Shown here: piece by piece, positions 24,966 through 33,745 of the stretch | Layout: every line of letters starts with the position of its first letter | Numbering within the stretch: position 1 is the first letter of the stretch | Assembly: GCA_003509545.1 (NCBI GenBank) | Contig: DOLC01000058.1 | Span: 1-37,680 of the forward strand | Direction: 5' to 3' | Length of the DNA stretch: 37,680 nt | DNA from: Peptococcaceae bacterium | GTDB taxonomy: Bacteria; Bacillota; DSM-521; Neomoorellales; Neomoorellaceae | Program-made: the position numbers and the translations under genes | The notes under the pieces: generated by a model | The model's input: only the letters and a program-made list of their open reading frames with translations | Database searches by the model: none | Told to the model about the DNA's origin: nothing

Positions 24966-25849
24966 ATCTGGAAGGGTATTTAACCGAGCGCCGGCGCCTT
25001 GTAGAGGAAGCCCTTGAGAGCTATTTGCCCGGTCCCGAAGCCTATCCTCCTCTCATCCATCAGGCCATGCGCTACAGCCTGCTGGCCGGAGGAAAGAGGT
25101 TGCGGCCCATTTTGGTGCTGGCGGCCGGCGAGGCGGTGGGTTATTCCCCCGAGGGGCTTCTGCCGGCGGCCTGCGCGGTGGAGCTCCTCCATACTTACTC
25201 CCTCATCCACGACGATTTGCCCGCCATGGATAACGATGACTACCGGCGCGGGCGGTTGACCTGCCATAAAGTGTACGGCGAAGCAATGGCCATCCTGGCC
25301 GGCGATGCCCTTTTGACCGAGGCCTTCGGACTGCTGGCGAGGCAGGTGGAAGCCGGCAGCCCTCCGGAAGCTACCGTGGCGGCCGTCAAGGAATTGGCTA
25401 CGGCGGCCGGCAGCCGGGGCCTGGTGGGCGGCCAGGTGGTGGATTTGCTGGCCGAGGAGGAGAAGCCGGATCCCCACCTGGTAGACTACATCCACCGTCA
25501 CAAGACCGGCAGCCTCATCCGCGCCTGCCTCCGCCTGGGGGGCATCCTGGGCGGGGCTACGGCAGAGCAACTTGACAAGCTGACTAGTTACGGCGAGGAC
25601 GTAGGACTGGCCTTCCAAATCGTGGACGACCTCTTAAACATCCTGGGCGACACGGCGCAGACGGGCAAGCCCGTGGGGAGCGACCTGAGAAAGAAGAAGG
25701 TTACTTATCCGGCCTGTTTCGGCCTGGAAGAGTCCTGGCGCCGGGCGTGGGAGTTGGCGGAGCGGGCCCGGAAGACAGCAGAAGGGCTGGGGGAGAGAGC
25801 GTGGCCCCTGGCGGCGTTGGCCCATTATGTAGTGGAACGTAAGAGCTAG
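24962..25849 (+). CDS. ispA: Farnesyl (polyprenyl) diphosphate synthase
   Basis: This 295-residue class I prenyltransferase has the first Asp-rich motif HDDLPAMDNDD and the second one FQIVDDLLNILGD, with GGKRLRP near the N-terminus. The DDx4D first motif is the bacterial farnesyl-diphosphate-synthase type, though geranylgeranyl chain length cannot be excluded. ATG 24962 overlaps xseB. It is the last protein gene before the OLE RNA, its usual upstream neighbour. Confidence 0.95.
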   Translation: MNLEGYLTERRRLVEEALESYLPGPEAYPPLIHQAMRYSLLAGGKRLRPILVLAAGEAVGYSPEGLLPAACAVELLHTYSLIHDDLPAMDNDDYRRGRLTCHKVYGEAMAILAGDALLTEAFGLLARQVEAGSPPEATVAAVKELATAAGSRGLVGGQVVDLLAEEEKPDPHLVDYIHRHKTGSLIRACLRLGGILGGATAEQLDKLTSYGEDVGLAFQIVDDLLNILGDTAQTGKPVGSDLRKKKVTYPACFGLEESWRRAWELAERARKTAEGLGERAWPLAALAHYVVERKS

Positions 25850-25879
25850 GGAGGCGGAGTAAGGGGGCGCTATGGTCAA

Positions 25880-26690
25880 GTACATGGTGTGAGCGGGGGT
25901 TCCTCCAGGGGGAACCCTGCCCTTCGGCCTGAGGAGTGGATTGTGCCGCAGTATCGAACCTTGCTGCAGGCGGTGATTATGGCTTATAATTGGGATCAGA
26001 CCGTGCTGTTGGGGGGAAGCAATTCCCCGGGCAACGCGAACTACAGGATCGGTGGGTGGCGCAGTATCCTAGTCAGTGCCGCCGTTTCTGAAGACGGGCC
26101 TAAAAATCCGTCAAGGGCACACCGATGAAGTTCCTGGTGCTGGCTGCCGACGCCCAGTCGGGGGTTGGTGCTGGGAGTTAAGGAAGGGGGGCGATCTACA
26201 ATGGCATGTAGGCGTGGACCCTCCTTCCGCGGAGACCCAAGTGCGTGGGAAAGTCCCGGCGTGGACGACTACTATGGCTTGGGGTAGAAACCTGCAGTCG
26301 GTACAGAGGGGTGCTGGCTGCAGTGTAGCCTGCCTTGAGCGGTCGTGGTGGAAACCGGCCCGGAAAATCTCCGAGCTGCTGCCCGGCCCCGGTGCCCGGA
26401 GCTGCGGTAGTCCAGTGGAAACCACGGCTGCAAAAGAGGATAGGGAACGGACGGTGCTGTCGAGGAAAACTCCTAGGCTGCTTACGTTCCGGTAAGGCCT
26501 GCCAGGGATTAAAGTGTGTGCTAAGTGGTAATCCAGTCCTGTACGCGGTGACGGTACGGGGCAACCTTTAAAGGGAAACCGCCGCTACGGCGACGTGCGG
26601 TAGGTTGCCGGGAAATCCTACTGGACCTAAGCCACAGCCTTTACCTGGTAGGTTGCCACCCACCTGCCTATCAACAATACATAGGGGGAA
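25880..26690 (+). ncRNA. ole: OLE RNA (ornate, large, extremophilic)
   Basis: The 853 bases between ispA and oapA hold no credible gene but many complementary segments. A hairpin pairs 25897-25903 (GGGTTCC) with 25911-25917. A long-range helix pairs GGTGGGTGGC (26051-26060) with GCCACCCACC (26655-26664), closing most of the region. Another stem pairs GGCAACCT (26560-26567) with AGGTTGCC (26602-26609), with a CGCCG-CTA-CGGCG hairpin inside it. CCTAC (26617-26621) pairs with GTAGG (26648-26652). OLE RNA is known in extremophilic Firmicutes exactly here, after ispA and before the gene of its membrane partner OapA and dxs. It forms a membrane-associated RNP linked to stress tolerance. It is probably processed from the operon transcript. 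The ends are approximate; the region is longer than the usual OLE RNA of about 600 nt. Confidence 0.85.
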
Positions 26691-26702
26691 AGGGTAAAAG
26701 AC

Positions 26703-27288
26703 TTGGGAAGTAATAAGGGGCGGCGCCTCTGGCGCAATGCCCTGGGGATAGGTACAACCACTTTTTTTTTTAACACTTGCAATAGGCTACGTCTCCCAGA
26801 CCTTCATAGGCTGGGCAGGTTCCCTTGTCCTCTCTTTTTCCCTTTTAATAATAATAATTTTTACGGGCATTCTCTTCGATATTTTGGGCACGGCCGTAGC
26901 CGCTGCCGTGGAACCGCCCTTTCACGCTAAGGCGGCCAAGAAGATCCCCGGTGCCAAGGAGGCTGTCTGGCTGCTGCGGAACGCCGATAGGGTGGCGAGC
27001 TTTGCCAACGACGTAGTAGGCGACATATGCGGGACCTTGAGCGGGGCCATCGGCGCCGGTATTCTCTTCCGCCTGGTGGGAGGGGAGGCGGGGAACGCCC
27101 TGTGGGGTACGGCCATGACCGCCGTAATAGCCTCTCTTACCGTGGGCGGGAAGGCCGTCGGCAAAAGGATGGCCCTGAGTGAAGCCGAAGACATAGTGTT
27201 TTGGGCGGGCCGCTTCATAGCTGCCTTGGAAAGGCTGGCGGGCAAGCCCCTGGTGAAGGAAAAATTCCAGAAGGATAAGCCGAAATGA
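26703..27288 (+). CDS. oapA: OLE-associated membrane protein OapA, split by a frameshift at a T10 run
   Basis: The natural protein reads MGSNKGRRLWRNALGIGTTTF from TTG 26703 (AAAGGG SD eight bases upstream). It must then change frame at the ten T's at 26762-26771 to continue LTLAIGYVSQTFIGWAG and on to 27288. The second frame has a stop at 26749-26751 and no usable start before TTG 26884, so the first membrane helix cannot be made without the shift. One T fewer gives 194 residues, the normal OapA size. There are about four hydrophobic helices, and a DVVGD (DxxxD) motif follows ADRVASFAN. The stop overlaps dxs (ATGA). Either transcriptional slippage, frameshifting, mutation or a sequencing error explains the shift. 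Confidence 0.82.
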
Positions 27289-29198
27289 AACTGTTGGACC
27301 GGATTAATTCGCCGGAAGACCTGAAATCTTTAACCCTGTCCCAGATGGAAGCCCTGGCCGGAGAGATACGTGAGGAACTGGTGAGGGTGGTGGCCCGGAA
27401 CGGAGGGCACCTGGCTCCCAACCTGGGGGTCGTAGAGCTGACTCTGGCCCTCCACTCCACCTATGATTCCCCGCGGGATAAGATCATTTGGGACGTGGGC
27501 CACCAGTGTTATGTGCACAAAATCCTGACCGGCCGTCGTTCCCAGTTTCCCACCTTGCGGCAGTTCGGGGGATTGAGCGGCTTTCCCAAAAGAAGCGAAA
27601 GCGTGCATGACGTCTTCAACACCGGCCACAGCAGTACTTCTATTTCGGCGGCCCTGGGCATGGCCCTGGCGCGGGACCTGGCGGGAGAGAAATTCCACGT
27701 AGTAGCCGTGATCGGCGACGGGGCCCTCACGGGAGGTATGGCTTTTGAGGCCATGAACCATGCCGGGCACTTGGGTACCGACCTTACCGTGGTATTGAAC
27801 GATAACGAAATGTCCATCGCCGGGCCGGTAGGCGCCATGGCCTCTTATTTATCCCGCCTGCGTACCGATCCCCGCTATTCCCAAAGCAAGGAAGAACTGG
27901 AGAAGGCCTTAAAACGTTTGCCCCGGGTAGGGCCCAAATTTTTGAACCTAATGGAACGCCTCAAGGACAGCCTCAAGTACCTGGTAATACCGGGTATGCT
28001 CTTTGAGGAACTGGGTTTTACTTACCTGGGGCCGGTAGACGGGCATAATATAGCACGTTTAAGGGAAATATTCCAACAGGCCCGGCGCACCCGGGGTCCC
28101 GTGCTGGTCCACGTCCTCACCCGTAAGGGAAAGGGCTATCCTCCGGCGGAGGCCCGGCCCGAGGTTTTTCACGGCGTCGGCCCTTTCGATCCTGTAAAAG
28201 GGGAGATTTTAGAACAGACGGGCCCGCCGACCTTTACGTCGGTTTTCGGGGCCGAGCTGGTGCGTCAGGCCGAGAAAGACGAGCGCATTGTGGCCATTAC
28301 GGCCGCCATGCCCGAAGGAACGGGCCTTGTTCCCTTTGCCCGGCGGTTTCCGTGGCGGTTTTTCGATGTAGGCATTGCCGAGCAGCACGCCGTGACCCTG
28401 GCCGCCGGTCTGGCGGCTATGGGTTTAAGGCCTGTGGTGGCTGTTTACTCCACCTTCATCCAGCGGGCGGTGGACCAGGTCATCCACGACGTAGCCCTAA
28501 TGGGATTGCCGGTAACCCTGGCGTTAGACCGGGCGGGCCTGGTGGGTGAGGATGGGGAAACCCACCACGGCCTCTTCGACATAGCCCTCCTGCGGTGCAT
28601 ACCGGGCCTTGTGTTTATGGCCCCCAAGGACGAACAGGAGCTCCGTCACATGCTGGCTACGGCCCTTCGGGTTGAAGGTCCGGCGGTTATCCGGTATCCC
28701 CGGGGGCAGGGCGTGGGAGTGCCCCTAGAAGGGGAGGCGGTGCCGCTCCCCCTGGGTAAAGGGGAGGTATTGCGGGAGGGAGACCATGTGGCCCTTGTAG
28801 CCCTGGGCCCCCTGGCCTATGTAGCCCTGGAGGCGGCCGGTGAGTTGTCCCGGCGGGGCATTGAGGCCGCGGTCATCAATGCCCGCTTTGTAAAACCCCT
28901 GGATATGGATCTCATTCTTTGGTGGGCGCGGCATACGGGCCATGTGGTTACCTTAGAGGAACACGTGCTGGCCGGAGGGTTCGGCGGCGCTGTGTTGGAA
29001 GGATTAGCGGCGGCAGGGTGCGAAGGGATAAAGGTCCGCTGCGTGGGGGTGAGGGATGGGTTTGTGACCCACGGCCGGCCAGGGGTGTTGCGCGAGTATC
29101 TAGGGCTGGTGCCCTCGGCCATAGCCGACCGGGTGGAGGCATTAATGAAGGGATCATCCGTCGGTGGGAAGCAAGCGAAGGGGCACATTTATGGGTAA
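27285..29198 (+). CDS. dxs: 1-deoxy-D-xylulose-5-phosphate synthase
   Basis: This 637-residue thiamine-diphosphate enzyme condenses pyruvate and glyceraldehyde-3-phosphate, the first step of the MEP isoprenoid pathway. Signatures: DVGHQCYVHKILTGR, the ThDP motif GDGALTGGMAFEAMNHAG with N in VVLNDNEMSI, and the C-terminal transketolase part with FDVGIAEQHAVTLAAGLA and DRAGLVGEDGETHHG. ATG 27285 overlaps oapA, so dxs translation is coupled to whatever ribosomes finish oapA. The end overlaps tlyA by eight bases. Confidence 0.97.
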   Translation: MKLLDRINSPEDLKSLTLSQMEALAGEIREELVRVVARNGGHLAPNLGVVELTLALHSTYDSPRDKIIWDVGHQCYVHKILTGRRSQFPTLRQFGGLSGFPKRSESVHDVFNTGHSSTSISAALGMALARDLAGEKFHVVAVIGDGALTGGMAFEAMNHAGHLGTDLTVVLNDNEMSIAGPVGAMASYLSRLRTDPRYSQSKEELEKALKRLPRVGPKFLNLMERLKDSLKYLVIPGMLFEELGFTYLGPVDGHNIARLREIFQQARRTRGPVLVHVLTRKGKGYPPAEARPEVFHGVGPFDPVKGEILEQTGPPTFTSVFGAELVRQAEKDERIVAITAAMPEGTGLVPFARRFPWRFFDVGIAEQHAVTLAAGLAAMGLRPVVAVYSTFIQRAVDQVIHDVALMGLPVTLALDRAGLVGEDGETHHGLFDIALLRCIPGLVFMAPKDEQELRHMLATALRVEGPAVIRYPRGQGVGVPLEGEAVPLPLGKGEVLREGDHVALVALGPLAYVALEAAGELSRRGIEAAVINARFVKPLDMDLILWWARHTGHVVTLEEHVLAGGFGGAVLEGLAAAGCEGIKVRCVGVRDGFVTHGRPGVLREYLGLVPSAIADRVEALMKGSSVGGKQAKGHIYG

Positions 29199-30018
29199 AG
29201 CCAGAAAGAGATTGGACGTCCTTTTGGTAGAGAGGGGGCTGTTCCCCAGCCGGGAGCAGGCCAGGCGGGCTATTATGGCGGGTGAGGTGCAGGTTGACGG
29301 GCAGACCCTCTCTAAGCCGGGAAGTCAGGTGGCGGAGCACGCGAAGATCGAGGTGTCGGCTTCCTTGCCCCCCTACGTCAGCCGCGGCGGTTTGAAGCTG
29401 GAGGGCGCATTACGAGAGTTCGGCGTGGATCCTTCGGGCAAGGTAGCCCTGGATGCCGGGGCCTCCACGGGGGGATTCACCGACTGCCTCCTCCAGCACG
29501 GCGCCTTGCGGGTACATGCGGTGGACGTGGGGTACGGCCAGCTCGACTGGCGGCTGCGTCAGGACCCGCGGGTTGTTGTTCATGAAAGGGTGAACCTGCG
29601 GTATTTAACTCCTGATATTTTAGGCGAAAAAGTAGATCTAGCTACGCTAGATCTTTCTTTTATTTCCTTGAATAAGGTGTGGCCGGCCGTCCGGCAGTGC
29701 CTTTTGCCCCGGGGCGAGGTCATAGCCCTGGTTAAGCCCCAGTTCGAAGCCGGGCCGGAAAGGGTGGGCAAGAAGGGCGTGGTCCGCGATCCCGGAGTCC
29801 ACCGCCAGGTCCTGCTGGAGGTTTGTTCGGGAGCCAGGGCCCAGGGCTTTTCCATTTTAGGGATCACCTATTCGCCCCTCTTGGGCCCTGAAGGAAACAG
29901 GGAGTTTTTCTTGTGGCTGGCCGTCGGGGTTCCCGGGCTCACCTGGGAAAAGATGGAGGCCCTGGTGCCGCAGGTAGTTGTTCGCGCCCACGAGGAGATA
30001 AAAGGGAGAAGGGAGTAG
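29191..30018 (+). CDS. tlyA: TlyA-family rRNA 2'-O-methyltransferase
   Basis: This 275-residue protein has an N-terminal S4 RNA-binding domain (KRLDVLLVERGLFPSREQARR at about 6-26, split) and an FtsJ-like methyltransferase domain (LDAGASTGGFTDCLLQHGA at about 88-106; ALVKPQFEAGPERVGKKG). TlyA methylates ribose in 16S/23S rRNA. I use ATG 29191 inside the dxs end; an upstream in-frame start would add nine residues. The dxs-tlyA-nadK-argR-recN order is conserved in Firmicutes. Confidence 0.94.
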   Translation: MGKARKRLDVLLVERGLFPSREQARRAIMAGEVQVDGQTLSKPGSQVAEHAKIEVSASLPPYVSRGGLKLEGALREFGVDPSGKVALDAGASTGGFTDCLLQHGALRVHAVDVGYGQLDWRLRQDPRVVVHERVNLRYLTPDILGEKVDLATLDLSFISLNKVWPAVRQCLLPRGEVIALVKPQFEAGPERVGKKGVVRDPGVHRQVLLEVCSGARAQGFSILGITYSPLLGPEGNREFFLWLAVGVPGLTWEKMEALVPQVVVRAHEEIKGRRE

Positions 30019-30023
30019 AGCTT

Positions 30024-30563
30024 TTGGGTGCCGGCGACCTTTTTCTTCTTGGCCTTATAATAGGAGCCTTGGTGGCCGGGTGGTGGCTCAAACAACTTCA
30101 GGCCCGAAGGCTGGCCGCGCGGTTGCGGCGGGCCCGGAGGTCCGAAAGGGAGGCCATAAATTTTTTGGCGGAAAAAGGCTACCGGGTAGTGGATGTGCAG
30201 CGCCGGGAACCGGTGGTCATGGTAATAGACGGCCGGGAACATAAGGGCGCGGTGCGGGCGGATATTATCGCCCGCAAGGGGCGTAAGACCTATGTTGTGG
30301 AAGTTAAGAGCGGGCGCCGGGGTGAAGATCCAGGCAAGGTCGAAATCCGAAGGCAACTCCTGGAGTATTTTCTGGTATACCGACCCCACGGATTGGTGTT
30401 ATTAGACATGGAAGAGCGCAAAATGCACCATATATCTTTCCGCCTGGGTGGCAATTGGTATAATAAATTACAGGGGATCCCAGAGCTATGGAAATATGCC
30501 CTGGCGGGGTCCCTGGGTGCCTTAATCACCTGGCTGGGCTTGACCGGCGGATGGAAGGAATGA
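30024..30563 (+). CDS. Membrane-anchored PD-(D/E)xK nuclease-like protein
   Basis: This 179-residue protein begins at TTG 30024 with a GGGAG SD eight bases upstream. A long upstream open frame is only tlyA read out of frame. A hydrophobic helix at about 6-20 is followed by Arg-rich sequence. A compact domain follows: EREAINFLAEKGYRVVDVQR, then ADIIARKGRKTYVVEVKSG, the D-x(n)-ExK signature of YraN/Holliday-junction-type nuclease folds. A second hydrophobic segment lies at about 155-175. The core would be cytoplasmic. I do not recognise a named family. DNA or RNA cleavage is inference from the motif; the catalytic residues appear intact. Confidence 0.7.
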   Translation: MGAGDLFLLGLIIGALVAGWWLKQLQARRLAARLRRARRSEREAINFLAEKGYRVVDVQRREPVVMVIDGREHKGAVRADIIARKGRKTYVVEVKSGRRGEDPGKVEIRRQLLEYFLVYRPHGLVLLDMEERKMHHISFRLGGNWYNKLQGIPELWKYALAGSLGALITWLGLTGGWKE

Positions 30564-30572
30564 GGGACGCCT

Positions 30573-31457
30573 TTGCAGAGGATAGCCCTGATTGCCAATC
30601 ACAGCAAACCGCAGGTATACGGCGTAGCCCGGGACTTGATGGCCTGGCTGGAAAGGCGGGGGGTGGAGCCCCTGGTCCCGGCGGGCACGGCCGAAGGCAT
30701 CGGATGTCCCGAACGGGGTATCGGGGCCGAAGGGTTGGCAAGGGCGGACTGTGTTCTCTCCCTGGGGGGAGACGGTACCCTTTTGCAGGCCGCCCGCCTG
30801 GTGGCGAAAATGGGTATACCCATTTTGGGGGTTAACCTCGGCCACCTGGGGTTTTTGACAGAAATAGAATTGAACGAGCTCTTTCCTTCCCTGGAAAGGC
30901 TTCTCAGAGGCGATTTCCGTATCGAGGATCGCATGATGCTGTCCGCCTGCCTGGAGCGGGACGGCAGGAAGACCTCTTTCACGGCCCTGAACGATGTGGT
31001 AATCACCAAAGGAGCCTTTTCCCGTATGTTGAGGTTGGAAGTATATGTTGACGAAGCTTACCTCGATACTTATCCGGCGGACGGTCTTATCGTGTCTTCC
31101 CCTACCGGCTCCACCGCCTACTCCCTATCGGCAGGGGGGCCGTTGGTTTCCCCGGAGCTTCAAGTAATGATTATAACCCCCATCTGTCCCCATACCCTCT
31201 ACGCCCGTCCCCTGGTGGTACGGGGAGATCGGGAAATTCGCGTTAGGGTTCATGCTCCGGGAGCCGAAGTGATGTTAACCGTTGACGGCCAGCAAGGGGT
31301 ACACCTGGACGACGGCGATGAGGTGCTCACCTCCAGAGCGGAGACGCCCGCCCGCCTCATACGCCTCCAGGGTCGCTCCTTTTACAGCCTGGTGCGGGAA
31401 AAACTGCGGGAAGGAGGCAACCGCCACAGCCTTGAAGAGCCTGGCGACGGGGAATGA
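30573..31457 (+). CDS. nadK: NAD kinase
   Basis: The 294-residue enzyme phosphorylates NAD to NADP. It shows the GGDGT motif in LSLGGDGTLLQAAR, then VNLGHLGFLTEIE and the substrate-binding SPTGSTAYSLSAGGPLVSP. TTG 30573 follows a GGGACG stretch, an average SD, so a nearby alternative start cannot be ruled out. The end overlaps argR (ATGA). Confidence 0.96.
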   Translation: MQRIALIANHSKPQVYGVARDLMAWLERRGVEPLVPAGTAEGIGCPERGIGAEGLARADCVLSLGGDGTLLQAARLVAKMGIPILGVNLGHLGFLTEIELNELFPSLERLLRGDFRIEDRMMLSACLERDGRKTSFTALNDVVITKGAFSRMLRLEVYVDEAYLDTYPADGLIVSSPTGSTAYSLSAGGPLVSPELQVMIITPICPHTLYARPLVVRGDREIRVRVHAPGAEVMLTVDGQQGVHLDDGDEVLTSRAETPARLIRLQGRSFYSLVREKLREGGNRHSLEEPGDGE

Positions 31458-31909
31458 AAAAGGCCGAGCGGCAACAACTGATACTATCTATTATTGGTGA
31501 AAAACCCATTCAAACCCAGGGCCAGCTCCTCCAGGAGCTCCGGGCCCGGGGATGGGAGGTAACCCAGGCCACCGTTTCCCGGGACATTAAGGAATTGGGC
31601 TTGATTAAGGTGCCGGCCGGTCCGGATACCTATCGCTACGCTCCCCCGCCGGAGGAGCGCAGGTCCAATCCCTATTTGCGGTTGCGGCGCCTGTTCCAGG
31701 ATTCGGTGGCCAAGGTGGATTTCAGCGAGAACCTAATCCTTATCCGGACCCTGCCCGGGACCGCCCACGCCGTAGCCTCTTGTATTGATCAAATTGAATG
31801 GCCGGAAATTATCGGTACGGTGGCCGGGGACGACACGATTCTGGTTATCATCAAGCCCAAGGAGGCCGTGCCCGCAATTTTTGAGCGCTTCACAACGATG
31901 CTTTCGTAG
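31454..31909 (+). CDS. argR: Arginine repressor
   Basis: This 151-residue regulator has an N-terminal winged helix (TQATVSRDIKELGLIKVPAG) that contacts ARG boxes. Its C-terminal hexamerisation and arginine-binding domain contains GTAHAVASCID and GTVAGDDTILVI. In this locus argR/ahrC sits between nadK and recN, as in Bacillus. No arginine gene is in the window. ATG 31454 overlaps nadK by four bases. Confidence 0.96.
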   Translation: MKKAERQQLILSIIGEKPIQTQGQLLQELRARGWEVTQATVSRDIKELGLIKVPAGPDTYRYAPPPEERRSNPYLRLRRLFQDSVAKVDFSENLILIRTLPGTAHAVASCIDQIEWPEIIGTVAGDDTILVIIKPKEAVPAIFERFTTMLS

Positions 31910-31919
31910 GAGGGAGCCT

Positions 31920-33611
31920 ATGCTTCAGCTCCTGCAAATAGAGAATTTTGCCTTGATTGAAAAACTGGACCTCGAGCTGGGACCAGGCTTAAACGTCCTA
32001 ACCGGAGAAACGGGCGCCGGCAAGTCCATTATTATCGACGCCATTGGACTGCTGGTAGGGGCGAGGGCCTCCGGAGAATACCTGCGGGAAGGAAGCACCA
32101 GGGCCCGGGTGACCGGCCTTTTTAATTGCCGCGGGATAAGCGGCGTGGAAGGAGTCCTGGATGAGCTGGGGATTCCCAGGGAAGAAGACGGAAGCCTCCT
32201 CCTCAGCAGGGAACTCAGCAGCACCGGAAGGCATACCTGCCGCATTAACGGCCGAAGCCTCACCCTCTCCATGTACCAGCGAGTAGGCCAGCAACTGGTG
32301 GACCTTCACGGTCAGCATGCTTACCAGTCCCTTCTAAAGCCCGATTATCAGCTACAGGTGCTGGACAGTTTTGGTGACCTCGCCGGCCTGAGGGGCGAAG
32401 TGGAGGGCATCTACGCCAGGTGGCGGTCCGTCCAGCAGGAGCTGGCAGAGCTTTACGGCAACCCCGGCGAAAGGGAAAGGCAGAAGGACCTGCTGCGCTT
32501 TCAGATCGAAGAAATCGACAAGGCGGGCCCTAGGGCCGGGGAAGAAGAGGAACTCCGGCAGGAACTCCAGGTCTTGACCAACGCCGAAGAGTTGAGCCGG
32601 GAGGCCCAGGCGGTGTACGGCCTCCTCTTCGGAGGGCCGGGAGGGGGAAGGGAGGCCGCCTATGACCTCCTGGCCCGGGCCGAAGAAAGGCTCAAGGCCA
32701 TGGCAGCCGTCGATCCGGAGGTCGCCAAATGGATGGACTTCCTCGCCGAAGCCCGTATCCGGGTAGAGGAAGTGGCCAGGTCCGTGCGCGGCTACGGTGA
32801 AGGACTGGACTTCGATCCCGCCCGCATCCGCCAAGTCGAGGAGCGCCTGGAAATCCTGCGGCGTTTGCGGCGCAAATATGGAGGGACCGTGGAAGAAATC
32901 CTGCGGTTCCGCGAGGAGGCGGCTGCTACCCTCGATAAATTGGAAAAACAAGAAGAAAATGCTAAATATCTGGAGGAAGAACTGGCCCGCCTGGAGGATC
33001 TTTACCGCGCGCGGGCTGATGAGCTCCGCAGGCTGCGCCTGGAGGCGGCCGGCCGTTTGGAAAGGGAAATTCAGAAGGCCCTCCAGGATCTGGCCCTGCC
33101 GGCGGCCAGGGTTAGGGTTGTTTGCCGGCAGAAGGAGGTTCCCGGCCCTCGGGGGTGGGAAACGGTGGAGTTCTTTTTCCAGCCCAATCCCGGGGAAGGG
33201 AGTTATCCCCTGGCCCAAATAGCTTCAGGCGGGGAAATGGCCCGGGTCATGCTGGCCCTCAAGAGCATCCTGGCGGCCGTTGACGAGATACCCACCCTTA
33301 TTTTCGACGAAGTCGACGCCGGCGTGGGCGGCCAGGCCGCACGGGCCGTTGCCCTGCACCTGGCCCATATCGGCCGGCGCCGTCAGGTCTTGTGTGTGAC
33401 CCATTCGGCCCAGCTGGCCAGCCTTGCTGATTGCCATTTTCATGTAAGTAAGGAAGTCCGGGGAGAAAGAACCTTTACCCTGGTAAAGGAGCTAAAAGGA
33501 CGGGACCGCCTCGAGGAACTGGCCCGGCTCCTTTCCGGCGAAGCAAGCCCTACGGCCTTGAAGCACGCCGAAGAGCTTTTGGAGCAGGCAAAAGCCATTA
33601 ACGGCAATTAA
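31920..33611 (+). CDS. recN: DNA repair protein RecN
   Basis: This 563-residue SMC-like ATPase acts in double-strand-break repair. The Walker A is GETGAGKS (about 33-40), the signature ASGGEMARVMLALKSIL, and Walker B TLIFDEVDAGVGG (about 459-471). Two coiled-coil arms (about 155-390) lie between. I chose ATG 31920, 10 bases after the argR stop with an AGGAGGG SD. The frame stays open upstream only by overlapping argR. The family length is about 550-570. Confidence 0.96.
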   Translation: MLQLLQIENFALIEKLDLELGPGLNVLTGETGAGKSIIIDAIGLLVGARASGEYLREGSTRARVTGLFNCRGISGVEGVLDELGIPREEDGSLLLSRELSSTGRHTCRINGRSLTLSMYQRVGQQLVDLHGQHAYQSLLKPDYQLQVLDSFGDLAGLRGEVEGIYARWRSVQQELAELYGNPGERERQKDLLRFQIEEIDKAGPRAGEEEELRQELQVLTNAEELSREAQAVYGLLFGGPGGGREAAYDLLARAEERLKAMAAVDPEVAKWMDFLAEARIRVEEVARSVRGYGEGLDFDPARIRQVEERLEILRRLRRKYGGTVEEILRFREEAAATLDKLEKQEENAKYLEEELARLEDLYRARADELRRLRLEAAGRLEREIQKALQDLALPAARVRVVCRQKEVPGPRGWETVEFFFQPNPGEGSYPLAQIASGGEMARVMLALKSILAAVDEIPTLIFDEVDAGVGGQAARAVALHLAHIGRRRQVLCVTHSAQLASLADCHFHVSKEVRGERTFTLVKELKGRDRLEELARLLSGEASPTALKHAEELLEQAKAINGN

Positions 33612-33615
33612 GGTA

Positions 33616-33672
33616 TATTAGCGCTATATTTCACCTTCTACCAGCTCCATCCTCGCTAATAGGCCGCTTTTT
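33616..33672 (+). terminator. Inverted repeat with T-run after recN, possible weak terminator
   Basis: TATTAGCG (33616-33623) and CGCTAATA (33654-33661) are perfect complements with a 30-base loop, followed by GGCCGCTTTTTA. The long loop makes it weak as a terminator. It could also be an operator for spoIVB. Confidence 0.35.
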
Positions 33673-33674
33673 AC

Positions 33675-33705
33675 AGCATAAAAGGGGCCGGGCGGGGTTA
33701 ATTTA
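33675..33705 (+). promoter_or_regulatory. Candidate sigma-F/sigma-G promoter of spoIVB
   Basis: AGCATA (33675-33680) matches the sigma-F -35 consensus wGyATA. After 15 bases, GGTTAATTTA (33696-33705) fits most of the -10 (GGnrAnAhTr) with two mismatches. The spoIVB start is 41 bases downstream. In Bacillus, spoIVB is transcribed in the forespore by sigma-F and sigma-G. Confidence 0.5.
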
Positions 33706-33745
33706 TTTTTAGAAACCGCGAGGTTAGCAAAAGCGAGGTGAAGGA

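Noticed and set aside
26076..26571. Open frames of 75-140 codons on both strands within the ispA-oapA interval
   Set aside because: They overlap one another, have no good SD, no recognisable domain and Arg/Pro/Gly-rich composition. The region is better explained by OLE RNA.
32352..33218. A 288-codon minus-strand frame opposite recN
   Set aside because: It lies antisense to the RecN coiled-coil region. The composition follows the recN codon pattern and no family is recognisable.
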